A stretch of 35,009 nucleotides of DNA from NCBI GenBank assembly GCA_022792335.1, contig JAAWAV010000002.1, positions 1 to 35,009 of the forward strand, written 5' to 3'. Below the pieces are notes generated by a model that was not told where the DNA came from, did no database searches, and saw only the letters and a list, made by a program, of their open reading frames with translations. This document shows positions 25,917-34,061 of this stretch, one piece after another. The position numbers and the translations under genes were made by a program. The stretch comes from Lachnospiraceae bacterium (GTDB lineage Bacteria; Bacillota; Clostridia; Lachnospirales; Lachnospiraceae). The stretch's first letter is position 1, and the number at the start of each line of letters is the position of its first letter.

Positions 25917-25973
25917 TTGTGAAATAGCGACGGTTATTCTTGGACGCTTTGTAAAAGCCCTTCTATCGCCTAC

Positions 25974-26010
25974 AAAGGGGCAAAACCAGAACATCCGGTT
26001 TTGCCCCTTT
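25974..26010. terminator. Hairpin between the kinase and the M24 peptidase gene
   Basis: AAAGGGGCAAAACC (25974-25987) and GGTTTTGCCCCTTT (25997-26010) form a perfect 14-bp stem with a 9-nt loop between convergent genes, so it can serve both strands. Confidence 0.8.
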
Positions 26011-26097
26011 CTAACTGTCATAAATCTTTATCCACTTTTCCCTTTTTTACCTTCAAAAGGATTTACGAGAAACAGAAAATGGATCTCACTGATTTTT

Positions 26098-27207
26098 TTA
26101 CTGAATCACAATCAATTCTTTGGGCAACTGATGAAGCACCCTGGTCTTTCCATCCTCCTCTATCAGCACCTGGTCCTCGATACGAACGCCAAATTTCCCG
26201 GGCAGATAAATCCCCGGCTCGCAGGAAAAGGCCATACCAGGGCGGATCTTTGTAGTCTCTCCCGCTCCTGCAGAAGGTCCTTCGTGACAGTCGATGCCGA
26301 TCCCGTGTCCGGTCCGATGGATAAAGTAGTCCCCATAGCCGGCTTTTTCAATGACTTTTCTGGCAGCCGCATCCACGTCCTGGAGTTCATTTCCGACTTT
26401 TGCCGCCTCTTCACCTGCCAGATTCGCCTCCAATACAAGATTGTAAATCTTTACAAACTCTGCATCCGGCTCCCCAAAATGATAGGTTCTTGTCATGTCT
26501 GTATGATAATTCCGGTAAGAACCGCCAAAGTCGATCAACAGGCATTTTCCCATCTCAATGACCGTATCCCCCGTTTTGTGATGGGGCACGGCCGCATTCG
26601 CTCCCACTGCCACACAGGCTCCCGTATCGGAAACTCCCAGACAGGTCATCTCGTAGGCCAGCTCTGCCAGGAAATCTGACTCTGTCTTTCCAACCCAGTA
26701 AGTCCCCTTTTCCATGCACCGTCCCAGAGCCTGATCTGCTTTTGCCGTAGCCGCGATCATACAGTCCATCTCCTGGCGATCTTTGTAGATCCGAAGAGGC
26801 TGTACCAGAGGACTTCCGTTTATAAGACGAGTATCCGGATAGAGAGCGGAAAGCTGAAGGGAAAACAGAGCCGGCATGGCCGCGTCCACAGCGATGGTGC
26901 CGGTATCGATTCCCCGCTTGGAAAGTTCCTTTTTCAGAAGTTCAAAAGGATTCTCCCCGTCAAACCAGTAAGCGAACTCTTCCACCGGAGTCTCCGTCAC
27001 CTGAAGCTCATAAAGGATATTGGCAATGATAAAAGGCTCATGTCCCGGCGCCGCTACCAGCGCCAGAAACCGCTCGTCTCCCTTGATGGAGTAGCCGCAC
27101 AGATACTTCATATCCGAGGAAGGCGTCACAAGAAAACAGCCAATTCCCTCCTTTTCAAGAATCTCGTTCATCTTTTTCATTCTAGCTGAAAACGCTGAAT
27201 CCTTCAT
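26098..27207 (-). CDS. M24-family metallopeptidase (Xaa-Pro aminopeptidase type)
   Basis: A 369-aa pita-bread-fold peptidase. The N-terminal creatinase-like domain (1-140) precedes the catalytic domain. All five metal ligands are present: D226 (IDFGG), D237 (HTDMTRT), H301 (RTGHGIGIDCHE), E330 (SCEPGIY) and E344 (RIEDQV). Family members remove the N-terminal residue before proline; cytoplasmic, Mn or Co dependent. The ATG follows AAAGGAAAC. It is the last gene behind the DUF3798 transporter operon, with a 138-bp gap that shows no clear promoter or terminator, so co-transcription is possible and would suggest a peptide-like imported substrate (inference only). Confidence 0.93.
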   Translation of the reverse strand: MKDSAFSARMKKMNEILEKEGIGCFLVTPSSDMKYLCGYSIKGDERFLALVAAPGHEPFIIANILYELQVTETPVEEFAYWFDGENPFELLKKELSKRGIDTGTIAVDAAMPALFSLQLSALYPDTRLINGSPLVQPLRIYKDRQEMDCMIAATAKADQALGRCMEKGTYWVGKTESDFLAELAYEMTCLGVSDTGACVAVGANAAVPHHKTGDTVIEMGKCLLIDFGGSYRNYHTDMTRTYHFGEPDAEFVKIYNLVLEANLAGEEAAKVGNELQDVDAAARKVIEKAGYGDYFIHRTGHGIGIDCHEGPSAGAGETTKIRPGMAFSCEPGIYLPGKFGVRIEDQVLIEEDGKTRVLHQLPKELIVIQ

Positions 27208-27345
27208 AGTCCGTTTCCTTTCTTTTCCATATATGTTCCATCTTTTTCATCATCAACGCTCTGCAAGGGATTTCCCAGTTCCGTCTTTTCTAAATGCAAA
27301 TGCCTCCTAAACAGACGCTGCCTGGTTCCTCATTCTCCCTATTCG

Positions 27346-28623
27346 CTACTGTTTCTTTGCCTTACTCTGTTGTACCGCATTCATGGCCAGCGCTACAAAA
27401 ATAATCCCGTAAGCCAGGAATACCCTAAAGTACTCTCCGATCTGGCTGTCTGCAAACAGAGAAGTTCCCACCTGAGGCGATACGGCAAAAATCGCATGGA
27501 ACAAAACGACTCCAAGAATCGCATGTTTGTTTCCGGCTTTCACCACCGACGCCCCGCCTACCAGAAGAGCCGCCACGGCCAGAAGAGCGATCTGCTCGTG
27601 AGCCGAATAGGTATTCATAGTTCCAATATCCTGAAGGCGGATAATCTGTCCCCAGGCAGCGAATACCGTCGAGAGAATCAGCGCAATAATACGAGTCCGA
27701 TCCACGTGGATGCCGGACACAGTGGCTACCTGCTGGTTTAATCCCACCGCCCGGAAATCGTGACCCAGTTTTGTTTTAAAGATCCAGTTGTTAAACAGAC
27801 ATAAAAGCAAAATACAGATTAAGGCCGACACAGGGAAAGATACAAACCGCATGGTAAAAGCTGCTTTTTCACTGGTCCTCGGCAAAAGAATCAGAACCAC
27901 GGCGCCTACTGCCATCACTGCACAGCCCACTATCAAAGAAATTTTTACCGGAACAGCCTTCTTTTGTTTCTTCCAAAAAGCAAACCCCAGCCAGGCCGCC
28001 GCCGTCACCAGAAGAAGAATCCCGGCGATCAGGGCAAAATCTGCCAAGTTCGTGTTCCATACATTGGTCAGGGAATACTTGAAATTATCTGTAAAACCCA
28101 GGGAACTTTTAATCCCCACGCCATTATCATTCATCATTGCCTGGTCCGGGAACGGGATCACCGTACCAATCAGGTACAAATAAATAAACTGATAAATACC
28201 GTTTGCCAGATAACCAAGGATCATGGAAGCAATCATTTCATTTCCCTTGGTCTTATTTAAGACTTTCCCCACAAGAAAGCCGCAGACAATGGCGATCGGC
28301 GTACTCAAAAGGATGCTTACCAGGAAAGAGGGAAATCCCGTGATGCCCCAGGATACGGTGTGGATGATGGCCATCTGCCCGGCCATAGCCCCAATGACAA
28401 TACTGAAGTTTAATCCCAGTCCCGCAATAACCGGAATGATCAAGGACAGCACTAGGAATGTATTTCTGCAAAATCTGGAAGCGATTTCCTGCAGGAATAC
28501 TGTAGGCGCTACGCCTGATACCACGTAAGCCGCCGCCGCAAGGATTACAAAGAAAATGACCACATTGTATTTTTTTATTTCTTTTCCCATTGTCTGTAAA
28601 CGGGAGTTCTTCGTCTCGCTCAT
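27346..28623 (-). CDS. ABC transporter permease (BMP/ribose-type), second
   Basis: A 425-aa permease with about ten hydrophobic segments, of the branched-chain/ribose permease fold (BPD_transp_2). Typical stretches are LSLIIPVIAGLGLNFSIVIGAMAGQMA, KGNEMIASMILGYLANGIYQF and LGHDFRAVGLNQQVATVSGI (the cytoplasmic coupling loop). This resembles YufP/PnrC-type nucleoside permeases but is longer. The ATG follows GGGAGGTG, 1 bp after the previous gene. Together with the other permease it should form the heterodimeric channel. Confidence 0.9.
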   Translation of the reverse strand: MSETKNSRLQTMGKEIKKYNVVIFFVILAAAAYVVSGVAPTVFLQEIASRFCRNTFLVLSLIIPVIAGLGLNFSIVIGAMAGQMAIIHTVSWGITGFPSFLVSILLSTPIAIVCGFLVGKVLNKTKGNEMIASMILGYLANGIYQFIYLYLIGTVIPFPDQAMMNDNGVGIKSSLGFTDNFKYSLTNVWNTNLADFALIAGILLLVTAAAWLGFAFWKKQKKAVPVKISLIVGCAVMAVGAVVLILLPRTSEKAAFTMRFVSFPVSALICILLLCLFNNWIFKTKLGHDFRAVGLNQQVATVSGIHVDRTRIIALILSTVFAAWGQIIRLQDIGTMNTYSAHEQIALLAVAALLVGGASVVKAGNKHAILGVVLFHAIFAVSPQVGTSLFADSQIGEYFRVFLAYGIIFVALAMNAVQQSKAKKQ

Positions 28624-28624
28624 C

Positions 28625-29665
28625 CTACACCTCCCGTTTGATTTTTGTCAGCGCGTATACAATAATTCCGTTGCTGACAATGATACGGACAATTTCCGCC
28701 AGATTGCTGTCAGGAGCCAATGCATTGGCCACCGGCGTGGATGTGGCGAGGATTCCGTTGAACAAAAGAGTACCGAGCACCACGTTTCCGATGGATGCTT
28801 TTCTGGTAGTCGCCCCGCCGATCAGAACTGCGGCCACTGCCAGGAAACTCATTTTGAGCGGCGCCGTATAAAGCTGCAAAAATCCGTAGCTCTGAGCATA
28901 AAACAAAATCCCGATGGCGCTGATCATCGTGGAGAGCATGGTGCCAAGAATCCTGTTTTTATTGACACTGATGTCCAAAGCCTGGGCAAACTTGGGATTC
29001 TCCCCGGCCACCCGCATCATCCTTCCGGTCCTGCTGTTTAAGAACAGGCCAAGAAGCAGGGCAAAAGCCGCACAGACCAGCATAAATCCCAGGGGAATGG
29101 TGATGCTTCCCACCTTCACCGGTAGGAAATCATTGAGCATATGACCGAACGTGGCCGAAAGTTCCACATTCAGACGGACGCCGCCGCCCATCGCCAGTCG
29201 CAGAGTATCATTGGTAATTGGAAGAAAAACCCATACAATACACATCAAAGAGACAAAAGCAAATCCCACATACGTGGCAATCATCATTTCTGATCCTTTG
29301 ATATAATTGAGAAGCTTTCCATAGAGCGCTCCGATAAGCACAGCGAACACACAACCGATAATCCCTGCCATAATCAGGCTTAAAAGTCCTGTAAACCCAA
29401 ACTCAATGGATAAAACGCCGCCCAATAGACCACAGGAAATCCCCAGAGTCGAGGCAAAGTTTAGTCCGCACCCGGAAAGAACGCTGGGCACCATGGCCAG
29501 GACCAAAACAAAATTCATACACCAGCGCACCAGCACGTCAGATACGGTTGCACCGAAAGACAGGTCCATCACATAGGTTATCACCAAAAGCACAATAAAA
29601 AATAAGGAAATGATCAGCCTCGCAGAGCCGAAGCGTTTCAGGCCGTTTACAATCTTCTCATTCAT
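28625..29665 (-). CDS. ABC transporter permease (BMP/ribose-type), first
   Basis: A 346-aa permease with about nine to ten hydrophobic segments. Family marks are PSVLSGCGLNFASTLGISCGLL, KGSEMMIATYVGFAF and RMMRVAGENPKFAQALDISVNKN (coupling loop that contacts the ATPase). I chose the ATG at 29665 because AAAGGAG lies 11 bp upstream; a start at 29701 would overlap the ATPase gene by 44 bp. The chosen start overlaps the ATPase end by 8 bp, a sign of coupled translation. Confidence 0.9.
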   Translation of the reverse strand: MNEKIVNGLKRFGSARLIISLFFIVLLVITYVMDLSFGATVSDVLVRWCMNFVLVLAMVPSVLSGCGLNFASTLGISCGLLGGVLSIEFGFTGLLSLIMAGIIGCVFAVLIGALYGKLLNYIKGSEMMIATYVGFAFVSLMCIVWVFLPITNDTLRLAMGGGVRLNVELSATFGHMLNDFLPVKVGSITIPLGFMLVCAAFALLLGLFLNSRTGRMMRVAGENPKFAQALDISVNKNRILGTMLSTMISAIGILFYAQSYGFLQLYTAPLKMSFLAVAAVLIGGATTRKASIGNVVLGTLLFNGILATSTPVANALAPDSNLAEIVRIIVSNGIIVYALTKIKREV

Positions 29666-31268
29666 GTTCTGCCACGCTCCTTTCTTTTTCTCCTGCGTCA
29701 TAGCCCATCATATAAAGACCATATTCCCGGTCAGAAGCATCTGGAGGCAAAACTCCCGCCACCCTTCCGTCAAAGACAATAGCTATCCGGTCACAGACGG
29801 CGCGAAGCTCTGCAAGCTCCGAGGAAGTAATGATAATCGTCATGCCCCGTTCCTGGTTCAGCCGGACTAAATACTCCATCAAAAGCCGTTTTGCTCCGAT
29901 ATCGATGCCTCTGGTCGGTTCCGAAACCAGAAGGATATCAGGTTCCAGAGTTAAAGCCCTGGCCACACAGACTTTCTGCTGATTGCCGCCGCTTAAGCGT
30001 CTGGTGTACTGAGACGGTCCTGTACAGCGGATATCCAATGCCTGGATCAGTTCCTGGGCATGGGAGCGGATTTTCGCTTTGTCCGTCTGACTGAAGAAAC
30101 CAAACTGGCGCAAATATTTTTTCTGTACTTTCATGGCTGCAATTGCAATATTATCTTCAATGGAATTGTCCAAAAGAAGTCCCGTACCTTTCCGATCCTC
30201 CGATACAAAGGCGCAGCCTTTCTCCAGGATTTTCTGGGGCGTAATCTTCGAGATTGCTTCTCCATTGATAAAAAGCTCTCCTTCCGAAGGAAAAATCCCC
30301 ATAATTCCGTTGGCAATGGAGATCTTCCCCTGCCCGGCCAGTCCGGCCAATCCGAAAATTTCTCCCTTTTTTACCTGTATACTGATACTCTTTGTTTTCT
30401 CTCCGGGCATATCCACGGCAAAATTTTTAAGTTCCACTGCAAAAGGAGCATTTTCATCTCCACCGACTTTGGACTTTTCAAAGGGCTCTCCCATTTTCCG
30501 TCCGATCATCATTTCTGCAATCTTTACCGTATCCGTTTCTCCGATAGGCATACTGCCCACCAGCTCCCCATCCCGGAATACGGTCACCTGATCCGCCACC
30601 TCCATCACCTCATCCAGACGATGGGTGATAAAAATAATCGCGATCCCGGAATCGGCCAGCTTTCTCATAATCTGAAGCAGCACCTGAGCTTCACTTTCTG
30701 TCAGTACTGCCGTCGGCTCGTCGAAAACCAGAAGTTTTACATTCTTTTTGTCAATTTCCCTGGAAATTTCCACAAACTGCATATGCCCCACAGGCAGACG
30801 ATCCATCAGCGTCTGTTCATTCACATCCATCCCCACCTGGTCCAAGGCGGCTCTCGCGTCCTGTCCCATCTGGTCAAAATCAATGACAGACAGATACCTC
30901 CCCCCAAGTCTCCCCATCAGAGAACTTTTTAAGGGCTCCCGGTTCAATTTGATGTTCTCAGCGATGGTAAAACCGGGAATCATCATAAATTCCTGGTGAA
31001 CCATTCCGATTCCAGCTTCCATGGCCTTAATCGGCGTATCGATCTGGACCGGCTTCCCCTCCATCCGAATTTCCCCTTCAAAACCGCCGCTGTCCTGAAT
31101 CACCGGCATTCCGAACAGGATATTCATAAGTGTGGATTTTCCCGCCCCGTTTTCCCCCAACAGAGCATGGATCTCATGGGGCTTTACTAAGAGCTCCATA
31201 TCTTTAAGAACCGTATTTTCCCCATAACGTTTTGTGATGTGCCTCATTTCAAGCAAATAGGTATCCAT
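29658..31268 (-). CDS. Double-domain ABC ATPase of a DUF3798 transporter (RbsA type)
   Basis: A 536-aa protein with two ATPase domains in one chain, as in ribose/nucleoside importers. Domain 1 (about 1-250) has GENGAGKST with K44, VHQEFM (Q-loop), a signature-like PVGHMQFVEI and LLVFDEPTAVLTE. Domain 2 (about 265-520) has a degenerate Walker A, GLAGQGKI, which lacks the Ser/Thr, then LSGGNQQKVCVARAL and LLVSEPTRGIDIGA. One weak site is usual in this family. The ATG follows GAGAGGAGAG. A stem-loop at 31387-31421 separates it from the binding-protein gene. Confidence 0.93.
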   Translation of the reverse strand: MDTYLLEMRHITKRYGENTVLKDMELLVKPHEIHALLGENGAGKSTLMNILFGMPVIQDSGGFEGEIRMEGKPVQIDTPIKAMEAGIGMVHQEFMMIPGFTIAENIKLNREPLKSSLMGRLGGRYLSVIDFDQMGQDARAALDQVGMDVNEQTLMDRLPVGHMQFVEISREIDKKNVKLLVFDEPTAVLTESEAQVLLQIMRKLADSGIAIIFITHRLDEVMEVADQVTVFRDGELVGSMPIGETDTVKIAEMMIGRKMGEPFEKSKVGGDENAPFAVELKNFAVDMPGEKTKSISIQVKKGEIFGLAGLAGQGKISIANGIMGIFPSEGELFINGEAISKITPQKILEKGCAFVSEDRKGTGLLLDNSIEDNIAIAAMKVQKKYLRQFGFFSQTDKAKIRSHAQELIQALDIRCTGPSQYTRRLSGGNQQKVCVARALTLEPDILLVSEPTRGIDIGAKRLLMEYLVRLNQERGMTIIITSSELAELRAVCDRIAIVFDGRVAGVLPPDASDREYGLYMMGYDAGEKERSVAEHE

Positions 31269-31386
31269 GGTCCCTTATCTCTCCTCTCCCTTTTCCTCCA
31301 GAGAAACGGCATGTTCCTGTCCTTTTCTCTGTCTACCGCCAGTTGGACCGCGCGATTCAAAGTACGATCGAACCGATGGTAAAAGT

Positions 31387-31421
31387 CATGCAGCACAATT
31401 GAACCTCAATTGCGCTGCATG
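31387..31421 (-). other. Intercistronic stem-loop between binding protein and ATPase
   Basis: CATGCAGCACAATTG (31387-31401) and CAATTGCGCTGCATG (31407-31421) form a 15-bp stem with one A-C mismatch in the plus strand. On the minus strand, which is the transcribed direction, the odd position becomes a G-U pair. Such stems often stabilise the upstream mRNA or end part of transcription, raising binding-protein levels. Confidence 0.7.
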
Positions 31422-31470
31422 GCCGTCAGCATCCGTCTCTATCTACGGATCTGTTTTTTACGAAGATTTT

Positions 31471-32718
31471 TTACAGCATCGCCCAGGGACCAAGCACCAG
31501 TGCAAAATTGTCGTACTTGACACCATTGACGTCATAGGTATTAAAGCTGATATCGCTCTCATCCGTTCCGGATGCTTTGATCAGAGCCGCCTTAAAGGCC
31601 TCCATATCCACCTTCCCGTTGGTCTCACCATTCAGATAAGCCAGTGCATATTCCACAGCCGTATTCATCTCCATAACCACTGTAGGGATCATACGGGTAG
31701 AGAAACGTCCATTGTCCTCTGTCTCTTTCAGTTTCTCCTGAAGAGCCCCGATCATCCACTGATAATCGTTGGTCTTATCTGCAGGAACGGAAAGGCCAAG
31801 CGCCTCCGCATAACCGCAGAAGGGAGAGGACTGGCTGGGATTCATATAGATTCCTTCGCCCGCATCATAAAGGGCCTTAATCACAGCCGGAGTCGACATG
31901 GTATTGGTATCAAAGAAAGCTGTGTTGGGACCATAGGTCGCCAGTTCCTTGGGAACATCCTCGATGATAAACTGCTGCGTTCCTGCCGTACCGGCGTCTG
32001 ACTGGGGATCGGGAATGGTCACGCGGACAAATTCAATGTCCAGTTCCTTACACCGTTCTTCACACTGGTTCCCGCAGTAAGCCACTTTTTCATAACCCTG
32101 ATGACGGGGGAAAGAATAATAAATCAGAGTTTCTGCGCCCATTTCTTTGGCGCGATCCGCCATCTGTGCGCCTGCAGAATAGTTGTCATAGTCGATGCAG
32201 ACATCCGCTGCCTCACAGGCCACATCCGGATCCTCATTGGGGCCGCCGTTGATATAAAGGATGTCAGGGCGAACTTCCTTCGCCTTGGAAATGGCCGCTG
32301 ACGCGCCAGGCACGCCCTGTACAAAAATCACAACCTTGATATCTGGATCGGAAACCAAAGACAACATATTGGAAATCGTCGTCTCTTCCTCACTCATAAA
32401 GTTGTCTGGATAAGTCTGAATCACGACCTTATCTTCACCAAGCTGCTTCTGCCATGCTTCCGCGCTACGGTATTCCTCCTCACTGATGGCTACAGTCCCC
32501 ACCATCAGACCAATTTTGCCCTCTCCGTTCGCCTCCGAAACGCTGCTTTCCTCAGAGCCCTTGCTCTCATCCTCTTTTGCACCTTCCGATGCCTTGGTCT
32601 GCTCAGCTCCGCCTTTCGTCTCAGTCTTGCCGGAGTCTGCCTTATTTCCGCAGGCTGCCAGGGACAGTACCAGGACTACCGCCAACAGTACGGAAACCAA
32701 ATGTCTCATTTTTTTCAT
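31471..32718 (-). CDS. DUF3798 substrate-binding lipoprotein
   Basis: A 415-aa lipoprotein. The signal ends in VLSLAAC with lipidated C23; a long Lys/Glu/Ser-rich linker (about 25-66) follows. The domain starting KIGLMVGTVAISEEE and continuing through FVQGVPGASAAISKAKEVRPDILYINGG and SFPRHQGYEKVAYC has the layout of a periplasmic-binding-protein type 1 fold and matches the DUF3798 family. Substrate is unknown. Cysteines cluster in YCGNQCEERC. The ATG follows AAAGGAGGATATCG, and a good promoter lies at 32772-32800, so it leads the transporter operon. It is the expected lipid-anchored capture protein for the ATPase and permeases downstream. Confidence 0.92.
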   Translation of the reverse strand: MKKMRHLVSVLLAVVLVLSLAACGNKADSGKTETKGGAEQTKASEGAKEDESKGSEESSVSEANGEGKIGLMVGTVAISEEEYRSAEAWQKQLGEDKVVIQTYPDNFMSEEETTISNMLSLVSDPDIKVVIFVQGVPGASAAISKAKEVRPDILYINGGPNEDPDVACEAADVCIDYDNYSAGAQMADRAKEMGAETLIYYSFPRHQGYEKVAYCGNQCEERCKELDIEFVRVTIPDPQSDAGTAGTQQFIIEDVPKELATYGPNTAFFDTNTMSTPAVIKALYDAGEGIYMNPSQSSPFCGYAEALGLSVPADKTNDYQWMIGALQEKLKETEDNGRFSTRMIPTVVMEMNTAVEYALAYLNGETNGKVDMEAFKAALIKASGTDESDISFNTYDVNGVKYDNFALVLGPWAML

Positions 32719-32771
32719 CGATATCCTCCTTTTTTTGAATAAATATTCTATTTATTCGTGAATATTAATTA

Positions 32772-32800
32772 ATTATAATACAAATACTAAGAAAGTTCAA
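32772..32800 (-). promoter_or_regulatory. Sigma-A-type promoter for the DUF3798 transporter operon
   Basis: On the minus strand TTGAAC (32795-32800) and a perfect TATAAT (32772-32777) are 17 bp apart, about 53 bp before the ATG at 32718. Confidence 0.75.
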
Positions 32801-32802
32801 GC

Positions 32803-32827
32803 AAAAACCAAGTTTTAGTTGGTTTTT
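32803..32827 (-). other. Inverted repeat just upstream of the transporter promoter
   Basis: AAAAACCAA (32803-32811) and TTGGTTTTT (32819-32827) pair perfectly around a 7-nt loop. It ends 2 bp from the -35 box. It can act as a weak terminator for readthrough from folD, since T5 ends the minus-strand hairpin, or as an operator. Confidence 0.5.
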
Positions 32828-33153
32828 AGTTTTTCTGAAGCTTTTTAAGTTCCCTCATCTTTCTTAAATATTATTCCAATATCTTCTCTTTTATGGAAAA
32901 TTTTCTAAATTTAAAAAAAGTACCATCTATAAAGTTTCCGTATAAATTACCTTTTTGTACAATGCAGATATTGTCTGCCGACGGATTGTGGATATCCATA
33001 AAACCGTATCCGTATTTCCACGTGCTCGTATTTGCGGTATACAGAAACGAACCGACGACAGAGAAATTTCTCCGCCGCCGGTTCATAAGATTTCCTACAT
33101 ATTGGAATTAATGGAGCTTATCGCCTTTTTGCGGGCGGTTCTCTCACAATCCT
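32828..33153. other. Intergenic region after folD
   Basis: About 325 bp without a convincing gene. It is AT-rich near the promoter. The main element is the hairpin at 33049-33084 close to folD. A 71-codon frame (33086-32871, minus) overlaps that hairpin and has only a weak AGGAA site; I do not call it a gene. A small GCAGA-CAATA-TCTGC stem is also present at about 32964-32978. Confidence 0.6.
33049..33084 (-). terminator. Stem-loop behind folD, G-U paired on the minus strand
   Basis: A 36-nt almost perfect palindrome: GAACCGGCGGCGGAGA opposes TCTCTGTCGTCGGTTC on the minus strand. The three positions that would mismatch in DNA become G-U pairs in the minus-strand RNA and A-C mismatches in the opposite RNA. 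GTTTCTG follows. It lies 70 bp past the folD stop and is probably a terminator or 3' protective stem. Confidence 0.55.
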
Positions 33154-34035
33154 TTATTTTACAGTTCTTCTCGCCGCTTCTACCACATGGCCTACCAGAA
33201 CAGAAGTCGTCACTGCACCCACACCGCCGGGAACAGGAGTGATGGCTTCGACAATGGGCTCAATCTCGCTGTAAACGGCATCGCCTGCAATTGCACCTTT
33301 ACCGCCTTTGCTGTTCGGCTTTTCCGCATCCCAGTTGATGGATACGTCGATGACGACCTGTCCAGGTCTTACAAACTCTTTGGTCAGGCTGTTTAACACA
33401 CCGGCCGCTGAAATCAGGATATCAGCGCATCTTGCAATTTCAGCCGTATTGACAGTTCTTGTATGGCATACGGTAACTGTCGCGTTCTTTGCCATTAACA
33501 TCATAGCCGCAGGTTTACCCACCACAAGGCTTCTGCCGATCACCACGGCATTTTTCCCCTTGCAGTCGATTCCATAATAATCCAAAATCTCCATACATGC
33601 CTGAGGAGTACAAGGAGGAAAGCCCAGAGGTTTTCCGGTGAATACGCCGGCCATGGAGCCGTCTGTCATGCAGTCCACATCTTTGGCAGGATCCAGCGCG
33701 TTTTCGATCTCACTCTGATCGGCCTTCAGATGCTTCGGAAGGGGGCGGAACATCAGGACGCCGTGGATGGAGTCGTCTTTATTCACTTTATCGATCACCT
33801 TCAGAAGTTCTTCCTTTGAGATATCTTCCGGAAGCAAAATCTTTTCTACCTCAACGCCTAAGGTCTCACATCTTTTTGTCGCGCCCTTCTCATAGGAAAT
33901 GTCGCTGGAATTTTCACCAACCCGAACAATCCCCAGTTTGGGAACAATCCCCTTCTCTTTAAGCTCTGCTACCTGCCCCATAATCTTTTCATTTAATGCG
34001 GCAGTAACCTCTTTTCCAAGCAGTTGCTTTGCCAT
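33154..34035 (-). CDS. folD: Methylenetetrahydrofolate dehydrogenase (FolD family), cyclohydrolase site apparently lost
   Basis: Oxidises 5,10-methylene-THF to methenyl-THF; 293 aa. Aligned by eye to Escherichia coli FolD from VGENSS onward without gaps, Y48 matches the conserved tyrosine, but A52 occupies the position of the catalytic lysine (E. coli K54, human K56). In the next motif GVLMFRPLP, F96 replaces the glutamine of GxxxQLPLP. KDVDC still keeps the aspartate. The nucleotide-binding motif is VIGRSLVVGKP. Human K56 mutants lose cyclohydrolase activity, so this protein is probably a dehydrogenase only. A cyclohydrolase-family gene lies directly upstream. The ATG follows AGGAGGATAAAAAA, 26 bp after that gene. 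Confidence 0.93.
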   Translation of the reverse strand: MAKQLLGKEVTAALNEKIMGQVAELKEKGIVPKLGIVRVGENSSDISYEKGATKRCETLGVEVEKILLPEDISKEELLKVIDKVNKDDSIHGVLMFRPLPKHLKADQSEIENALDPAKDVDCMTDGSMAGVFTGKPLGFPPCTPQACMEILDYYGIDCKGKNAVVIGRSLVVGKPAAMMLMAKNATVTVCHTRTVNTAEIARCADILISAAGVLNSLTKEFVRPGQVVIDVSINWDAEKPNSKGGKGAIAGDAVYSEIEPIVEAITPVPGGVGAVTTSVLVGHVVEAARRTVK

Positions 34036-34061
34036 TTTTTTATCCTCCTAAAATATTGAAA

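Noticed and set aside
19685-25930. A mobile element or phage-derived island
   Set aside because: No integrase, transposase, flanking direct repeat or tRNA end was seen. Only composition hints at transfer.
27204-27299. A 31-codon frame starting at TTG whose stop overlaps the M24 peptidase ATG (ATGA), with AGGAGG upstream
   Set aside because: The spacing from AGGAGG to the TTG is too short, the start codon is rare, and the peptide is low in recognisable features. Translational coupling remains possible but unsupported.
30060-30932. A 290-codon frame opposite the double ABC ATPase; similarly 31267-32001 and 7175-7888
   Set aside because: All are antisense shadows of clear protein families on the other strand.
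32871-33086. A 71-codon frame on the minus strand between folD and the DUF3798 gene
   Set aside because: Its first codons coincide with the G-U paired hairpin, the ribosome binding site is weak (AGGAA), and the translated product resembles nothing and changes composition along its length.
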